Source: Symbiodinium natans (lineage: Eukaryota > Sar > Dinophyceae > Suessiales > Symbiodiniaceae). From it: a stretch of 64,000 nucleotides of DNA. The stretch's first letter is position 1; every line of letters begins with the position of its first letter. The notes beneath the pieces are model-generated. The model was not told the origin of the DNA, searched no databases, and saw only the letters and a list, made by a program, of their open reading frames with translations. This document shows positions 11,801 through 24,124 of this stretch, piece by piece. The stretch is from NCBI GenBank assembly GCA_905221605.1, contig CAJNDS010000285.1:28501-92500 (forward strand). Direction: 5' to 3'. The position numbers and the translations under genes were made by a program.

Positions 11801-14800
11801 GCCTGGGGCCGAGGATGCCTTGGATTTCGTGGTGGAGCTGCTGGGCCTGGGGCTGCCTTGGGTGACGCAGGCGCTTGTCTCGCGCGCGCCGCCGCTCCGC
11901 CCACGTCCCCCTACTGTCCGCGTGTTGTCACAGTGTCGTGTCTCACACTCTTCTGCCATGGTCTTCATCCTGGCACCAAGCTTTATAAGTCGCAGTGATG
12001 CTATCAATGCCATTGTCTGAACTGTGTCCTGCATGGAGGCTGTCGCCGACGCCGTCGTCGCCGGCTTGCTGTTGCCACAGCTCTTCGTTCTGGCGCCGCC
12101 AGCGCGTGAGCATCCACGAGCGGCGAGAGCTGCGTGCGATTGCGTTGCTTGCCGGATGTTGCCGGAGCTGAGCAGCTGTGGTGGCAACGCCCGCCGCCAG
12201 GCACGGCACTACGAGGCAGTGAAGCTCACCAAGCCCATGGCCGTTCGGTCCTCGGACGTCCTCGGATGCATTCGGTGATCTGCGTCCCTGCAACTTGTAC
12301 TGTGCACGGGGCTGCTAGAACTGGCGGGTAATCTCTTGGTGACTTGTGTGTTTTGATCACATTGGTGCATTGAATTGCGGTAGAGGGTCATGTGGTAGAC
12401 AATGGACATTCAATCATGCGACCTGAGCATGCTGGGCATGCAGGGCGTCTGGCCATACTGGGAGTACGAATCCCAGCGGCGGCCTCGGTCCGGACATCCG
12501 CAGGTGCCTTTGGCAGGTGCCTTTGGCAGGTGGTTTTCGCAGATGCCTTTCGCAGATGTCTTTCGCAGCGCGATGCGACCAGAGGCCGCCCGCCGTCCTC
12601 CCGGCCCCTTCGCTGTTCCACATCTACAAGGACCGGCCTGAATCACTTGCGATCGGGGCTCAGGGATGCTCGGCACGGAGCGAGAGGACGTGATGTCCCC
12701 GATCATCCTGACCCCCACGGGATCGCCGAAGGCCAATGCCCAGGCGACGAGGGATCCACAAGTCCGCAAGACAGATCGCAGACCAAGACAGCACTTAGTT
12801 TCATCACCGCGCCGGCGCGTCTCCTGACGTCTGCTGACCACGAAGGGCGAAGCCCCCGACGAGCTGGACGCCGCGCTGGCAGTCCGCCGGGGCCTTGTGC
12901 GACAGGGCAAGCATTAAGGAAAGAGCATGCCCTTTGTGTGCGCTTCCGTGCTAACGCGGGGTGGGGCACACTGACCTTGGCATGGCTGCTCATCATGGTT
13001 GCCAACCTCCATTATCCCCAAACCTGGCAGGCTCCATCACGGCTTTCTTGCAGCGCATGCGCGAGGAGCAGCTGTCAGGCGCCTTCACATTCTTGAACGG
13101 TTCCCCTCAAGTTGTGGGCGGAGACGTGACGAGACATGACGAGATGCAGGTGTTCTGGTCCCTTTGATGCAGCTGCTGCTGTGGCCAGCCGGGAGCCAAG
13201 CGAAAGCCTGCAAAAGCCTGCAAAAGCCTGCGAGAGCCGCGACGTCGACATCGCTCGATGCACGGGTCGGGCCCCGCCGTGTTGCAAACTGACTGCAGAT
13301 GCGCTGCGGTTCGAGCCGAGGCAGTGCCTGCAGCCCTGGCACAGACGCAGGCGCCCGGCCCCAGTTCGCAGCAAATGACTTCAGTGACTCCTCCTCATGC
13401 GCAGCGCGCGCTGCCGACGCCGCGTGCCAGGTGCCTGAGACTGCCAGCTTCAAGGAGGCAGCAAAGAGGGCCCATTGAGAGCACAGAGTTGTGTAGTGAG
13501 TGACATATAAGGACACAAAAGGCGAAACGTAGACTCGATGATGCAGGGCTGTGTAGAGGGTGTCAGAGGACATGGTGGGGACATCGGAAGGGTGTGCAGA
13601 GGGCGTGGAAGTGGAGAGCCTGCAAGTGCGCGGAGTCTGGAGGTGCGGCGCAGCTTCGTGGAATTGAGTGCCTGCACTGGCATGGAGGACTGCAGATGAC
13701 TGCAGAGCGACGTCGGCGTCGCAGTAGCTTTCGAGCTTCGAGGGTGGTGCTGGGGCCTCCTCACAGCTGGGGTGTTCGTGCGCAGTTGCCGGCTCTGCAG
13801 GATTGGGCGCTGGGAAAATCAGAGGCACGCTGGGGGGGACGTTCCAGCACTTTTTTCCCATGCTTTCCACCTGTGAAGGAAGGTGCTGTGGCACGTCGCG
13901 GGGAACCAAAGTAGCCTTTGCAACCTTCTGCCCCTCGCAGGCGACGAGCCTTGAAAGGTGCGGGGAAGGGTGTGGAGAGAGAAGGGGAGGGTGGAACATG
14001 GTCCGTAATTAACCAAGAAGTGACCGGAGTAGACGGGCGCCGCGCAGCGGAGGAGCCGGCGTTGGATTGGGTAGGCTGTAGCATATTTAGCCGGGAGATG
14101 TTGAGAAGGGTAGCCCGGAGAGGCGTGCTTTGAAGCTCGGTTCCCCGAGCATCCTGACACCGGCAGAGCTTGAGGCGTATCAATCCCTTTCCCTTGGGAG
14201 GCAGAAGTGCTGGCGCCTGGCGCTGCGCGGCTCGCGCGGCGTCCGCCTTCCGGGCCAGGCGCTGTCCCCAGATTCCCCAGCTGCGCACGTCCGGATGGGA
14301 TCGCGTGCCCGTGGTGCGCTGAGGGCATGGTGCTGAACCCCTTCTTGCCAGCTCTGGAAGCCGGGATCTCGAGTTGTCGAGTGCGAGCCGCGCCGAGACT
14401 CCAGACTGCGGGAGGCCATGCTGGCTGCGAACTCGGTGGACATCTCCACGATTCAAGCCCTGGGAACCCTGGCCGGAGTGTCCGAGTTGCGCAGTCACGT
14501 CTAGGATTCCAGGATGCTTGTCGGATGCTCGTGTGCTTTTGGATCTGCTTAGGAGATGACGGCTCCAAGTTCAAAGCAAACGAAAGGCTTGGAAAATGTA
14601 TAAAAGCTTCCGGAGCTTGAAGTTTCCTGTGGTCTTTTGACTCACGTCCTCACTTCATGCGGCGGTCTCCTCACGCGCGTGAGCAGGCCCTCAGCCGGGG
14701 TGGCCTCCTGGCTCTTCTTCGAGTCCCGCGCCCGGCCCTGAGCTTTCCGAAAATATAGTACTGATATAGTACTGACAGTACTGATGTAGTCATGGTTTTA

Positions 14801-16210
14801 GTCGGCTAGTCGAAAGGGCGCCACACCGGCTGAGCATATGGCCGAGCCGAGGCATCTCTCTACCCGGCCGTGCTGGAAGACGCCTGCCTCGTGCCTCAGC
14901 CAGAGGTGGGGGCGCACGCACGCGCTGTGCAGCTTTGACGGCCTCTTCGTGCATGTTTGCGTGCTTGCCTTGTGCACGCGGCGGCATGCTCCGCGTGCCA
15001 GAGGCAGCGCCGAGGAAAGCGCCGAAAGTGGAGGAGGCGGGCGGAGATGAAGGCTAAACTCGGCTAAACGTTACAATGCAGAAGCTGGTTGTGAAGCAAC
15101 GGGAGGTGCAGGGTGAGGGGTGAGGACTTTGAACAACGAATGGTCGGACGAGTAGATCTAGCCGTGCTGGCAGTAGGGCTGCGGATCTCGAGGTGCCAAG
15201 CGAGCTGCCGACCGTGAGCGAAGGCACGCTCAGCCCGTTCAGGGTGTTGCTTCCAGCCGGGATCTGGGGCACAGCCGGCACAGCATGCGCCGTTGTCGAT
15301 GTTGTCGCATAGACATGCATAGACCATAAACATATTATAACAACCTTGCCCGCGGATAACTTCGTGAGTCTTCGTCATGCCTTATTTCTGCTCGTCTGAA
15401 GTGACGAGCGTAGCAGAAGTTCTGATTCCGCACGTGTGAAGCTGTTTTGAAGCTACCCCGGAAGCTACCAATTTACAATTTGTTGTCGTTTGTGGCCTTG
15501 GGCGGCACCTCATGTCTAGTTCTCGCCAGGTGGCAGTCTGAGCTCGCTCGTCTTCGGAACGTTGAGATCCTTTTTTCAAGCCGCCAGCTGCCTGCCGTGA
15601 AGTCGATGACCGCGGCATTCAGAGGTACAATGGGCCCTACAACGGGCCCGCCAGTCATATTAATATTAAGGTATATTAAGTCATTCAGCTGCTGCCCATA
15701 GACTGGATTTCTCGACCGACGGCGCCTGCTTCTGCGGACCACTCTGGCCCCAGCAAAGTCTTTGGTTGGCGCCCTTCGGGAGAGGTGTTGGATGGCAGCT
15801 GGCTGGCCACAACGAGACATCGAATCGTAGGATTGTTAAAGCGCAACAGGCATCTTGAAGATTTCGGCAGAGAGAGACATTGGCTTGAGCGGTGGCGCGC
15901 GCTCACAAAGAGGATTTGCCATTGCCAGGCATCGAGGCCTGCTCGGAGTCTACTGAGACAGGCGTGCGACGTATGTTCAGAGGATGTCAGAGGTTTTTAC
16001 AGTAACGGTTTTCAGTTTTAGCTGCTTGTCGCTGCCGTTCTGCACTTGATCAAGGTCTGCTCGCTGATATGTGCAGCGCATCAGTCACATCAGACACATC
16101 ACAGGCACATCACAGGCTCAGCTACATGCCCTGGCGCGCAGACCCACCCCGACTGAGTCGACAGAGTTCCTGGACCCCCCCCCAGTAGCTCAAAAAGCCC
16201 CAGCCGCCAT
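8863..16210 (+). repeat. Segmental duplication, copy B
   Basis: Second copy of the block at 188-7,512. Copy-specific features include a CTTTGGCAGGTGC-type tandem expansion near 12,500-12,565, absence of the 10-bp GTCCGAGTGC array of copy A, and extra sequence at 14,100-14,185 and 12,900-13,015. Because indels fall freely between exons but leave exon frames intact, comparing the copies helps show which frames are coding. Confidence 0.93.
9672..14504 (+). CDS. Unidentified multi-exon gene, copy B (partial model)
   Basis: Paralogue of the gene at 1,039-5,802, with matching exons at 9,672, 10,142-10,213, 10,455-10,536, 10,674-10,730, 11,113, 11,545-11,652, 11,688-11,870, 12,664-12,743, 12,846-12,891, 13,031 and a last exon 14,415-14,504 ending at TAG. 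Exon frames are kept, while intervening sequence has indels. The last exon differs by two amino-acid changes (Ala to Thr and Ala to Glu). No stop or frameshift is visible inside the listed exons, so both copies could be expressed. Function is unknown. Confidence 0.55.
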
Positions 16211-16269
16211 TCATTCGTAGCCTCAGCACAGGAGTAGAGAATAGCAGAGCATCTTGGAAACAGATTCGC

Positions 16270-16641
16270 ATGATGAGGGCCATCAATGGTCAATCCCGGT
16301 CTGTGGCCCAGATTGGGGAGGCTGGCTCGTCTCCGCATGTGGTCATTGACTTATCCAGCGACCGCCCTGTCGGGGCCACAAAGCGTGGGGCATCCCCACT
16401 GCCTTCACCGATGCATCCGATGCCTCCCGGATTCCTGGCTTCGGCTTCGCCCTTGCGCGGGGGCTGGTGTGGTGCGACGACGCCCATGACTCCGTACCCG
16501 CCACCGCTGTCTGCTCGCGATCCGTCTCGAAGCACTGCTGCAGTCCGTGTTCACACGCCAAATGGGATTGCTGCAGCCGTGCGCGTGAGACAGGCGGGCC
16601 GGACCCAGCGGGCAAAGTCCAAAACAATAATGGCACAGTAA
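16270..16641 (+). CDS. Hypothetical Pro/Ser-rich exon with a SUMO-interaction-like motif
   Basis: An open frame of 123 codons from ATG 16,270 lies just beyond the end of duplication copy B. After an AG|G context near 16,319 it reads AGSSPHVVIDLSSDRPVG. The hydrophobic core V-V-I-D-L followed by S-S-D has the form of a SUMO-interacting motif. The rest is rich in Pro, Ser and Thr, suggesting disorder. It could be one exon of a gene that continues at 17,274. Function is not identified. Confidence 0.35.
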   Translation: MMRAINGQSRSVAQIGEAGSSPHVVIDLSSDRPVGATKRGASPLPSPMHPMPPGFLASASPLRGGWCGATTPMTPYPPPLSARDPSRSTAAVRVHTPNGIAAAVRVRQAGRTQRAKSKTIMAQ

Positions 16642-16777
16642 GCTTCAGAAAGCCTGAGTAGGTCTTCATAGAGTTCAAGAGCTTAGGGATGTTTAGGGTT
16701 GAGGAGGGTGAGACATTTACGACAGCTCGTGGGCGTGTGCACAAGATGTTCCATGGAACCTGGGAGCGGAGCAGCCT

Positions 16778-16845
16778 TTTAGGGTTTAGGGTTTAGGGTT
16801 TAGGGTTTAGGGTTTAGGGTTTAGGGTTTAGGGTTTAGGGTTAGG
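16778..16845. repeat. Interstitial telomere-type array (TTTAGGG)
   Basis: About nine near-perfect tandem TTTAGGG units end in TTAGGG. The flanks are ordinary single-copy sequence, so this is an internal array and not a chromosome end. Confidence 0.97.
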
Positions 16846-17137
16846 GCACAGTGCAGTGGAATGGCTCCGTTCCAAGCGCTGGAGTTGACCCAAAGACCGA
16901 TGCAAACATGGGGAGTCTGAAGTCCATGAGGCTTGAGCCCTAAGGCCTTTGCTGCAAGGACCTGTGAGGGAGCTCTGAGGACCTTTAAGGACCTTTACGG
17001 AATTTTCAGGACCCTTAATTGCCCCCAAGGACCGCCCTAGGTCCAACACTTGCACAACCTTGCACGACATGTTTCGATGCCGCCCCCAAACCGGTTGTGC
17101 CTGTCAAAATCTCCAGGCCCTGCAGATAAACGCAAGG

Positions 17138-17228
17138 GGAGGGCGGGGGGAAGCCATGAGAACATGTGAGAACACTGTGAGAACATGTGAGAACATGTGA
17201 GAACACGTGAGAACACGTGAGAACATGG
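17138..17228. repeat. Short tandem repeat, GAGAACATGT units
   Basis: About eight 10-11-bp units of the form GAGAACATGT, with ACACGT variants, run head to tail. The stretch between the telomere array and this repeat (16,846-17,137) contains a set of AAGGACCTTT-like words but no exon I can support. Confidence 0.85.
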
Positions 17229-17273
17229 AAGAGCTTTGTCACACCGTGAGAGGCACACTCGCCAACGCCGCTG

Positions 17274-17579
17274 ATGTTTGCGAGACACGCGGTCTCCGCT
17301 GTCGTGGGACAGGTTGGATACGCCTCTCCAGCAACAGCGACACCTCCTAGGCGAGCTCTTTTCGAGTATGCCTTGGCGTCGCCCAGGCGGCTGGCACCCC
17401 AGGAAGCCTACACCAAGGTGACAAAGACGGTTCTAAGCCCGAGACATCAGGGTGTGGCTCCGACTCGCTTTCAGCAAGTCCCCTCGGTGACTCCGCCAAA
17501 GCACTCAGCGAACACGACGCCGGTGGACGGAGCTGGAGCTTCCGGGGCAAGGCGTGCCCCTGCCAAATATGTGTGCTGA
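17274..17579 (+). CDS. Hypothetical exon, basic and Pro-rich
   Basis: An open frame of about 100 codons contains segments such as ALFEYALASPRRLAPQEAY and KVTKTVLSPRHQGVAP. Repeated S/T-P pairs suggest a disordered, possibly phosphorylated region. It ends at TGA 17,577. No domain is recognised. It may belong to the same gene as 16,270-16,641 and 17,606-17,887. Confidence 0.3.
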   Translation: MFARHAVSAVVGQVGYASPATATPPRRALFEYALASPRRLAPQEAYTKVTKTVLSPRHQGVAPTRFQQVPSVTPPKHSANTTPVDGAGASGARRAPAKYVC

Positions 17580-17605
17580 AGAAATAGGGCAAGGGTTGAG
17601 GATTA

Positions 17606-17887
17606 TTGAAGTCATCAGCTGAAGCTTCACCAAGTACCTCACCTGTGCGCAGGACTCCGGCACCGCCTGTGCCAGGTCCGCCTGTGCCGGCGCCGCCTCA
17701 GGCGCAGGCGCCGCCACAGGCACCGACGCCACCACAGGCACCGGCGCCGCAACAGCAGGCGGCCCTTTCGGCACAAAGCCAAGAGGAAGAGCCGAACTCG
17801 CTTCTTCCGGGGTCGCTGCCTTACCGGGTTCTGCCGCGCTGCCATCGCCCTCTGCGGTGTCCCGTGTCCGTGCTTGACAGCAGCTGA
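17606..17887 (+). CDS. Hypothetical Pro/Gln/Ala-rich repeat segment
   Basis: The + frame reads as imperfect P-P-Q-A-P repeats (about 17,650-17,760), then a Gln- and Glu-rich stretch. The opposite strand is also open and Ala/Val/Pro-rich, as expected for a GC-rich GCC-CAG-type repeat, so strand cannot be settled from openness alone. The + strand is preferred because every recognised gene here is on +. Confidence 0.3.
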   Translation: MKSSAEASPSTSPVRRTPAPPVPGPPVPAPPQAQAPPQAPTPPQAPAPQQQAALSAQSQEEEPNSLLPGSLPYRVLPRCHRPLRCPVSVLDSS

Positions 17888-18179
17888 GGACCCAGCTGCA
17901 GGTGGGGTACTTGCATCTTCGTTGCCAAGAGCTGTTGGGTGTCTTCGGCTGCATTGACGTTACTGATTTACATTCCTGGATATTGTGTCTGCACGTCCTC
18001 GAGACACTGCGGAGCTCAGGCAGCGGCTCCTACAGCACGGTGTGGCTGGCACAGGCGGCATTGGCTCACCCTCAAGCGATGCAAACGATGATGCTTGGAT
18101 GGCAGTGGCACCGACAATGCAACCTTGCAGGTCGAGAAAGGCAATGATGGTGATGCACCTCGGAGCGTCGCCCTGAAGG

Positions 18180-19186
18180 CAAGAACTTTGACTCTTGAAG
18201 GTATCCTACAGTTGAGAATAGGTCCGATAGGCCACTAAGTCTTTATGAGATTTAACCAGGAGCTTCAAGTCGCGACGCATCTGCCAGGACGTTTTCTGTC
18301 GGGGTGAAGCTGCTTTGCAGCAGTCGTTATTTGAAGTTCAGCTATTGATGGCTGTAGAGCCGGGGCCCAAGAGAGCACAGAACAGGCAGCAAAACAGGCC
18401 TTAAGAGCTCATGGTAGCCTTGAGGCCCTTGAGGCTACGAGGCTGCAGAATTTAGCCGAGGCGCAGGGTGGCACGCGCGGCCCAAAGGGGCCAGTCGCTG
18501 CCAACACCACGTCTGCCGCGTTGCCTCACCTACCAGGCTGGGGGCCGCAGTATCAATGCCCGACACAAACCCACATCACCCCATGCCGCTCTGGTGCGAA
18601 GTGTAGGTGGACGCTTCCAGTTCGGGCTGGAGCGTTCGGATGGCGCTGACACGCCTGCGGGGCGAGCAGCTCGACGGCTGGCTGCAAAGATCGGCCGAAG
18701 TCAGCGGCGAAAGCTCCCAAAGGCAGCTTAGCATCTCCAGCTTGTGTCATCTTGCAGCGCCTTGGCAATGCCTTGGCCACGGGCGGCGCGCTCGTGTCAG
18801 GCCATGGACGGACGCGCTGCGTGGTGGCTGCATCCTGGCCAGGTGGGGTTGCGGGCACTTAGGGTTTGGAGGTAAGGGGGTGCAGTTTTGGCATGGTCTC
18901 CTGGCCTCCTGGCCACAGGCACTTGCTGCAGCAGCTTGGCCCGACGCTTCAGAGCTTGGCCCGGCATCTCAGACTGCGCAGTCCATCATGTCCTTGTGGT
19001 GAAGTTGAAAGCACAGACGTGCGTGAGCTGCTGCAGAGGACAGCAATGCGCAGAATGCGATGTAGCACGCAGTCTTGTTGAGGGAAAGAGAGGCCGCATG
19101 GTACTTGAGTCTACCTGCAGCTTTCAATCTGCCTGAGATGCCATCCATGTTAACATGATGTCAACGTAAGCCGGTGTGTGCCTGCC
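18180..19186. other. No gene supported
   Basis: Several short open frames overlap on both strands (for example 18,468-18,731 and 18,607-19,002) but none shows family similarity, consistent splice edges or a repeat-conserved frame. I see no RNA gene or tandem array. Confidence 0.4.
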
Positions 19187-19470
19187 ATGGCCGGCCTCGA
19201 CAAGTCTTACTTCTTGGATGGCAAGCCCTCTACAGGGGCTGAAGTGAACCAGGCAAGCCAGCTGAATGCTGGCACGAGCCGCTCATGATCCACGTATGTG
19301 TCATGAATGTCATTGATACTTGTATGTGTCATGTTGTGCCACTAGTGACTAGAGCGTCCTGGTGGCATTGTGCAGGCCGGCCACGGAACAGAGCTCCGGA
19401 ACGCACTGCCCAGCACCTGCGTGCGGGTGTTTGTAGCTGGGGCTGTGACACATGTCGGCAGCTGGGCAGA
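19187..19470 (+). CDS. Start of an unidentified gene (two exons)
   Basis: ATG 19,187 opens a short coding-like exon (MAGLDKSYFLDGKPSTGAEV) ending before a GC donor near 19,253. The next candidate exon begins after the acceptor GTGCAG at about 19,375 (AGHGTELRNALPSTCVRVFV). Both have the codon character of the verified genes. The first exon faintly recalls the SY-x-x-G-x-x-PS-x-A-x-V pattern of glutathione-S-transferase-like domains in elongation factor 1B; this is weak. Later exons were not placed. Confidence 0.35.
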
Positions 19471-20430
19471 GCTCTGAAATGGAAACTCTTGGACTCAGTT
19501 GATGTTGGTTGGAAGTGAAACCACATCACGCAAGTGCATTCATATGCTCTCCGTACATGTCGACTTCCCCGATGCTACGCGATTATCAGCCATGTTGAAC
19601 CCTCCAATCCTACCATTGGCCACTGCAGACCTGTCTTCCATATGTGTTTTGTCGTCTTTAAGTAGAATTCATACGCCCAAAGCCCTGAAGAATGCCAAGT
19701 CAAAGCTCTGTAGAGCACGAAGCTGTGCATCCACAAATGCAAGTTGATCCAAATTGGTCATCCCTTTATGGGGCGTCGACTAAAGTGTGCCAAAAAGCGC
19801 TCGCAATCCCAAATCTCAGGCAAGACCTCCGTGTGCCTGGGCTTGTTGGCTGCCTTGCGCAAGGCTGGCCTATCTGCCCCTCTGGCGGCGTAAGAATTGC
19901 GTGAGGGGTTGTTCGCCCTGGTCTCCTGGCCTAGTCCCCCTAAGCGCTTCGCAGAGAGCCCCAAGAATCCCGATAGAGCTTGCAGAGAGTTCCGTCGAGG
20001 AGTTCCCGCAGAGAAGCACGCGGAGAGTCACGAGTATCCTTGTGCCTTCCGCCCCTGCCACCCAGAATCCTGAGCGCTCCGTGGAGTGCAGAAGTTGGCA
20101 GAGAGTCCCACCGAGTTGCCCAACCCTAAAAATTTTCCCGCAAGGAGCCCGCCCAATCTCGCCGAGTATCCCCAGCATGCCCACGCCCTTAGAATCCCGG
20201 GGGGGGGGGAGTTCCGACAAAAGCGTGCGGCGAAGTATCCGAAAAGAATCTGCAGGAGCGCTCCCACATCCCTCGGCTGATCGAAGTAAATACCATGGCC
20301 TGGCAGTTGCATTTTTCAATGTCCAATTGTGTTCTTCCAGTCCCTAGGCCCTGGGCCTTGTTTGAGCTCCATGAACAAGAATCACAAGAATGCCCTGAAC
20401 GATAAAGATACAGATACTGAGAACTATAAG
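19471..20430. other. No gene supported
   Basis: Open stretches at 19,787-20,347 overlap on both strands and show no recognisable motif. The sequence has loosely repeated 'agagagtcccaccgag'-like words (about 19,950-20,130) that may be a decayed tandem repeat. A G-run of ten lies at 20,200-20,210. Confidence 0.35.
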
Positions 20431-20599
20431 AACACAAAATGAGAAACATAGATACCTGTAAAGCCCAGGCACATGAGTTGGCCTACATCAAGCCCGCGAC
20501 GCAATGTGAAGCACCCGATTTGCTAAGCAAATGGTGTGCCAAAGAAGGCAGGCTGGCAGCAGTTCTATTTGTTTTGTGGCCGTTGTTGCGACTGCTACG

Positions 20600-20812
20600 T
20601 ACTGATACCACCAGTATCTAACAGTGCTACCAGGATTACCAGGACTGCAGGAATAACAGTACTACACCCGCACTACCGCGGCCTCTGAGGTTGGCCATCA
20701 CCAGGACTACTAGTGACGTCTGCTGCTATGACTCTACTACGACTACTATAAGTTCCACAACAACACCCACAACAACCATTGCTGCCGGGACGACGGCGAC
20801 GACGACGTCTCC
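20600..20812 (+). CDS. Thr-rich coding-like segment upstream of the satellite
   Basis: One + frame stays open from the 'cagtgctaccag' region near 20,621 to about 20,812 and becomes Thr-rich (STTTTISSTTTPTTT-like, then TTATTTS). It is built on ACN codons, the reverse-complement sense of the GTS repeat that follows. It could be the end of an exon of a Thr-rich protein, with the sequence leaving the exon at 'tctccaag|gtaaag'. Confidence 0.3.
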
Positions 20813-20876
20813 AAGGTAAAGCTTTTATGACTTTTTCGAAGTATTTGTCCGAACTATCTGTTCAATGGTGTCGTGG

Positions 20877-22049
<1,173 letters not shown>

Positions 22050-22200
22050 CTGCCACTAGCACTACTACTACCACTATCACTACCACTACCACTACCACTT
22101 CCACCCCACCACCGCCAGCACCCCTTGCATCACCACTCCACAGTTTCCATCATCACCACCATTTACTGTACCCGCGGCATTTCGACAGTCTTGAGTTGAG
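22050..22200 (+). CDS. Thr/Pro-rich coding-like segment downstream of the satellite
   Basis: Immediately after the satellite the + strand changes to ACT/ACC triplets (Thr-rich, then Ser, Pro and Ala). This polarity is opposite to that of the satellite and matches the Thr-rich segment upstream. It may be the other half of an interrupted Thr-rich stretch. No domain is recognised. Confidence 0.25.
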
Positions 22201-22435
22201 AGTTTTGAGGCTTAGGGTCGTTAAGGCTTCGGGAGTGGAGGGGGTCGGTTTTTGCATATGCTTACCACTTGTCCTACACCATGCGTGCCCAGTACCTACT
22301 CCTACACCCCTTACTCCTCCTACTCGTGCCTGCTCCCGCTTAAGTAAGACGAGCATGTGCATGTCAGTGCATCACCAGCGCATCCAAATCCTCAAGCATC
22401 TCGACAGATTCAGAGTTTCTGCTCATCTGGCAGAG

Positions 22436-23839
22436 GCATCGAATATGTTGCTGGAGAGGAGGCGCCTTTGGTGTTTTACTCGGGCTTCACCCGCTCTTTC
22501 CTATCCGGCGACCAGGGCACAAGTGCACAGTGGCTACAGAAGCTCTTCGCCTGAACTTGCCAGTTTTTTTTTGTTTTAAATGGGTATTGCCAATCTTTTG
22601 CAGTCAGACCTTGATCAGACAAAATCCTCTGTTGGCTTTGAGATGTCCGTGCCGCATGTCTGCCTGTGCCCGCAGGATCGAGGCGAAAATAGAGGAGCTA
22701 TCAGCTGGCAAGCGGGTTGTCCGTGCCCTGGCGTTCCCACATGGCAATTCTGGCGTCCTCTCAGTGAGTGCCACCTCACTGTTGTAAAGTGCTCCACGGA
22801 ACCCAAGAGATGCTCCGAAGGTCATTGTCGATGGTGTCGGCTTTCCAGCTGTTGGTTCCATTGTGGGCGTTGACAACGCGGACGTGGCACGTGCTTCAAG
22901 AGCACCGGTTCTGCTCGTTTGCACCATGGCATCCACCAGGTCAGAATCAGTGGCAGTATTTTTGCAAAGTTCATGCGATCCCTTGCATTTGCTTGCTTGG
23001 GCAAAGGCAAGTCCGGTGTTGGCGACAGCCTCATCGGCAGCTGAGCGTGTCGACTGTGTTGCAGCGCAGTGCAAGCGGTGATCGGACATGCACGTGAGGC
23101 TCTGCGGTGGACAGCTTTAGCCTGAACTCGTCCTACTTCTTGGCGAAGGGTGTGCCCGTGCTTGGGGCCGTCTTCAATCTCGGGGATGCTCGGCAGGGTG
23201 TTCGGCTCTTTTTCTTTTCAATAGCTCAGATCGGATCATGCAGACCGAGCTTGACAGCAAGCCCCTTCGGAATTTGCCAAGGAGACCACAGGTTTCTACT
23301 CTTGGGACAAGTGCGCAGAGAGCATAGAGGCTTGGTTTGGAATGTGGCCTGCCTGCATGGCCCGTTTTTCCTTTTGTTATGGCACCGGACTTCCGTTCAG
23401 CTCAGGCAGGGCGGGCGGCGAGAGCGATTCTACGGCATCGTGCCCAAACTCCCTGAGCTGGATGGCTTGCGCCACTTGGAACCACATTGGCCTTCTTGAT
23501 GCTGGAGAAGCATTGTTATATATATATATATATATATTTATATATTTATTTATGTATTTATGGGTGGAGTTGTTGATGTGATTGCCTGCATTTTGGGAAT
23601 GGGAGCCGTTGAGAGAAGTCTGAAAGGCGAGCGGATAAAGGAGACGGACGATGATGCCCTGGCCACTGGACAAAGAATATACACGAATAATTATGTACAA
23701 GTCGTTCAGCATTTGGTTGACATACTTTTGCATTTTGTTCATGACAGCCTGTCAGGAAGGACTGGCGGACGCAAACGCTGAGCACTTCGCTCGGCATGTG
23801 GCCCTTCAGCCGCATGTAGCAGCGGCTGGCAGAGCATGA
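22436..23839 (+). CDS. BioD/CobB-like P-loop NTPase, C-terminal part
   Basis: Exons joined by AG|G acceptors read like the dethiobiotin-synthetase-like/CobB-CobQ ATPase family. 22,436-22,529 contains PLVFYSGFTRSFLSG. 22,676-22,718 contains IEAKIEELSAGKRV. 22,821-22,920 contains VIVDGVGFPAVGSIVGVDNA. 23,007-23,027 and 23,099-23,184 give KSGVGD and VDSFSLNSSYF, then KGVPVLGAVFN. 23,282-23,343 has GFYSWDKCAESIEAWF. 23,406 on has ERFYGIVPKLPELDG, and the last exon 23,756-23,839 ends AEHFARHVALQPHVAA then stop. Introns include 22,530-22,675 (GT), 22,719-22,820 (GT), 22,921-23,006 (GC), 23,028-23,098 (GC) and 23,185-23,281 (GA). The usual N-terminal GxGKT ATP-binding exon was not found; it would lie upstream, perhaps beyond the satellite. 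Exact substrate is unknown. Confidence 0.55.
23515..23562. repeat. TA-rich microsatellite
   Basis: A TA dinucleotide run followed by TATTTAT units lies between the last two recognised exons of the P-loop NTPase gene, so it is probably intronic. Confidence 0.85.
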
Positions 23840-24124
23840 GGGGGTATCTGAAGGCGTCTGCCCCTACACTCGCTTGGGAAAGGCGTCCCGTTCTGACATA
23901 GAGAAGTGGCAGTTTTAATCAAAGTCGCAGCTTGGGATGCCAGAAGGCACCCCTTCAACGTAATGTGTCACAGGGTCGCCTTCGACAACTTAATGGTGCT
24001 GTCTGAGCAAGTAAGGGTGCATCCACCATTTGAGTTGCGCTGCCAATGTGAGGACATTGCAGGCATCTTTGCCGATGCTGCTGCCGATCCCTGGTGACCG
24101 GAATGCAGGGAGCATCAGGGCGCT

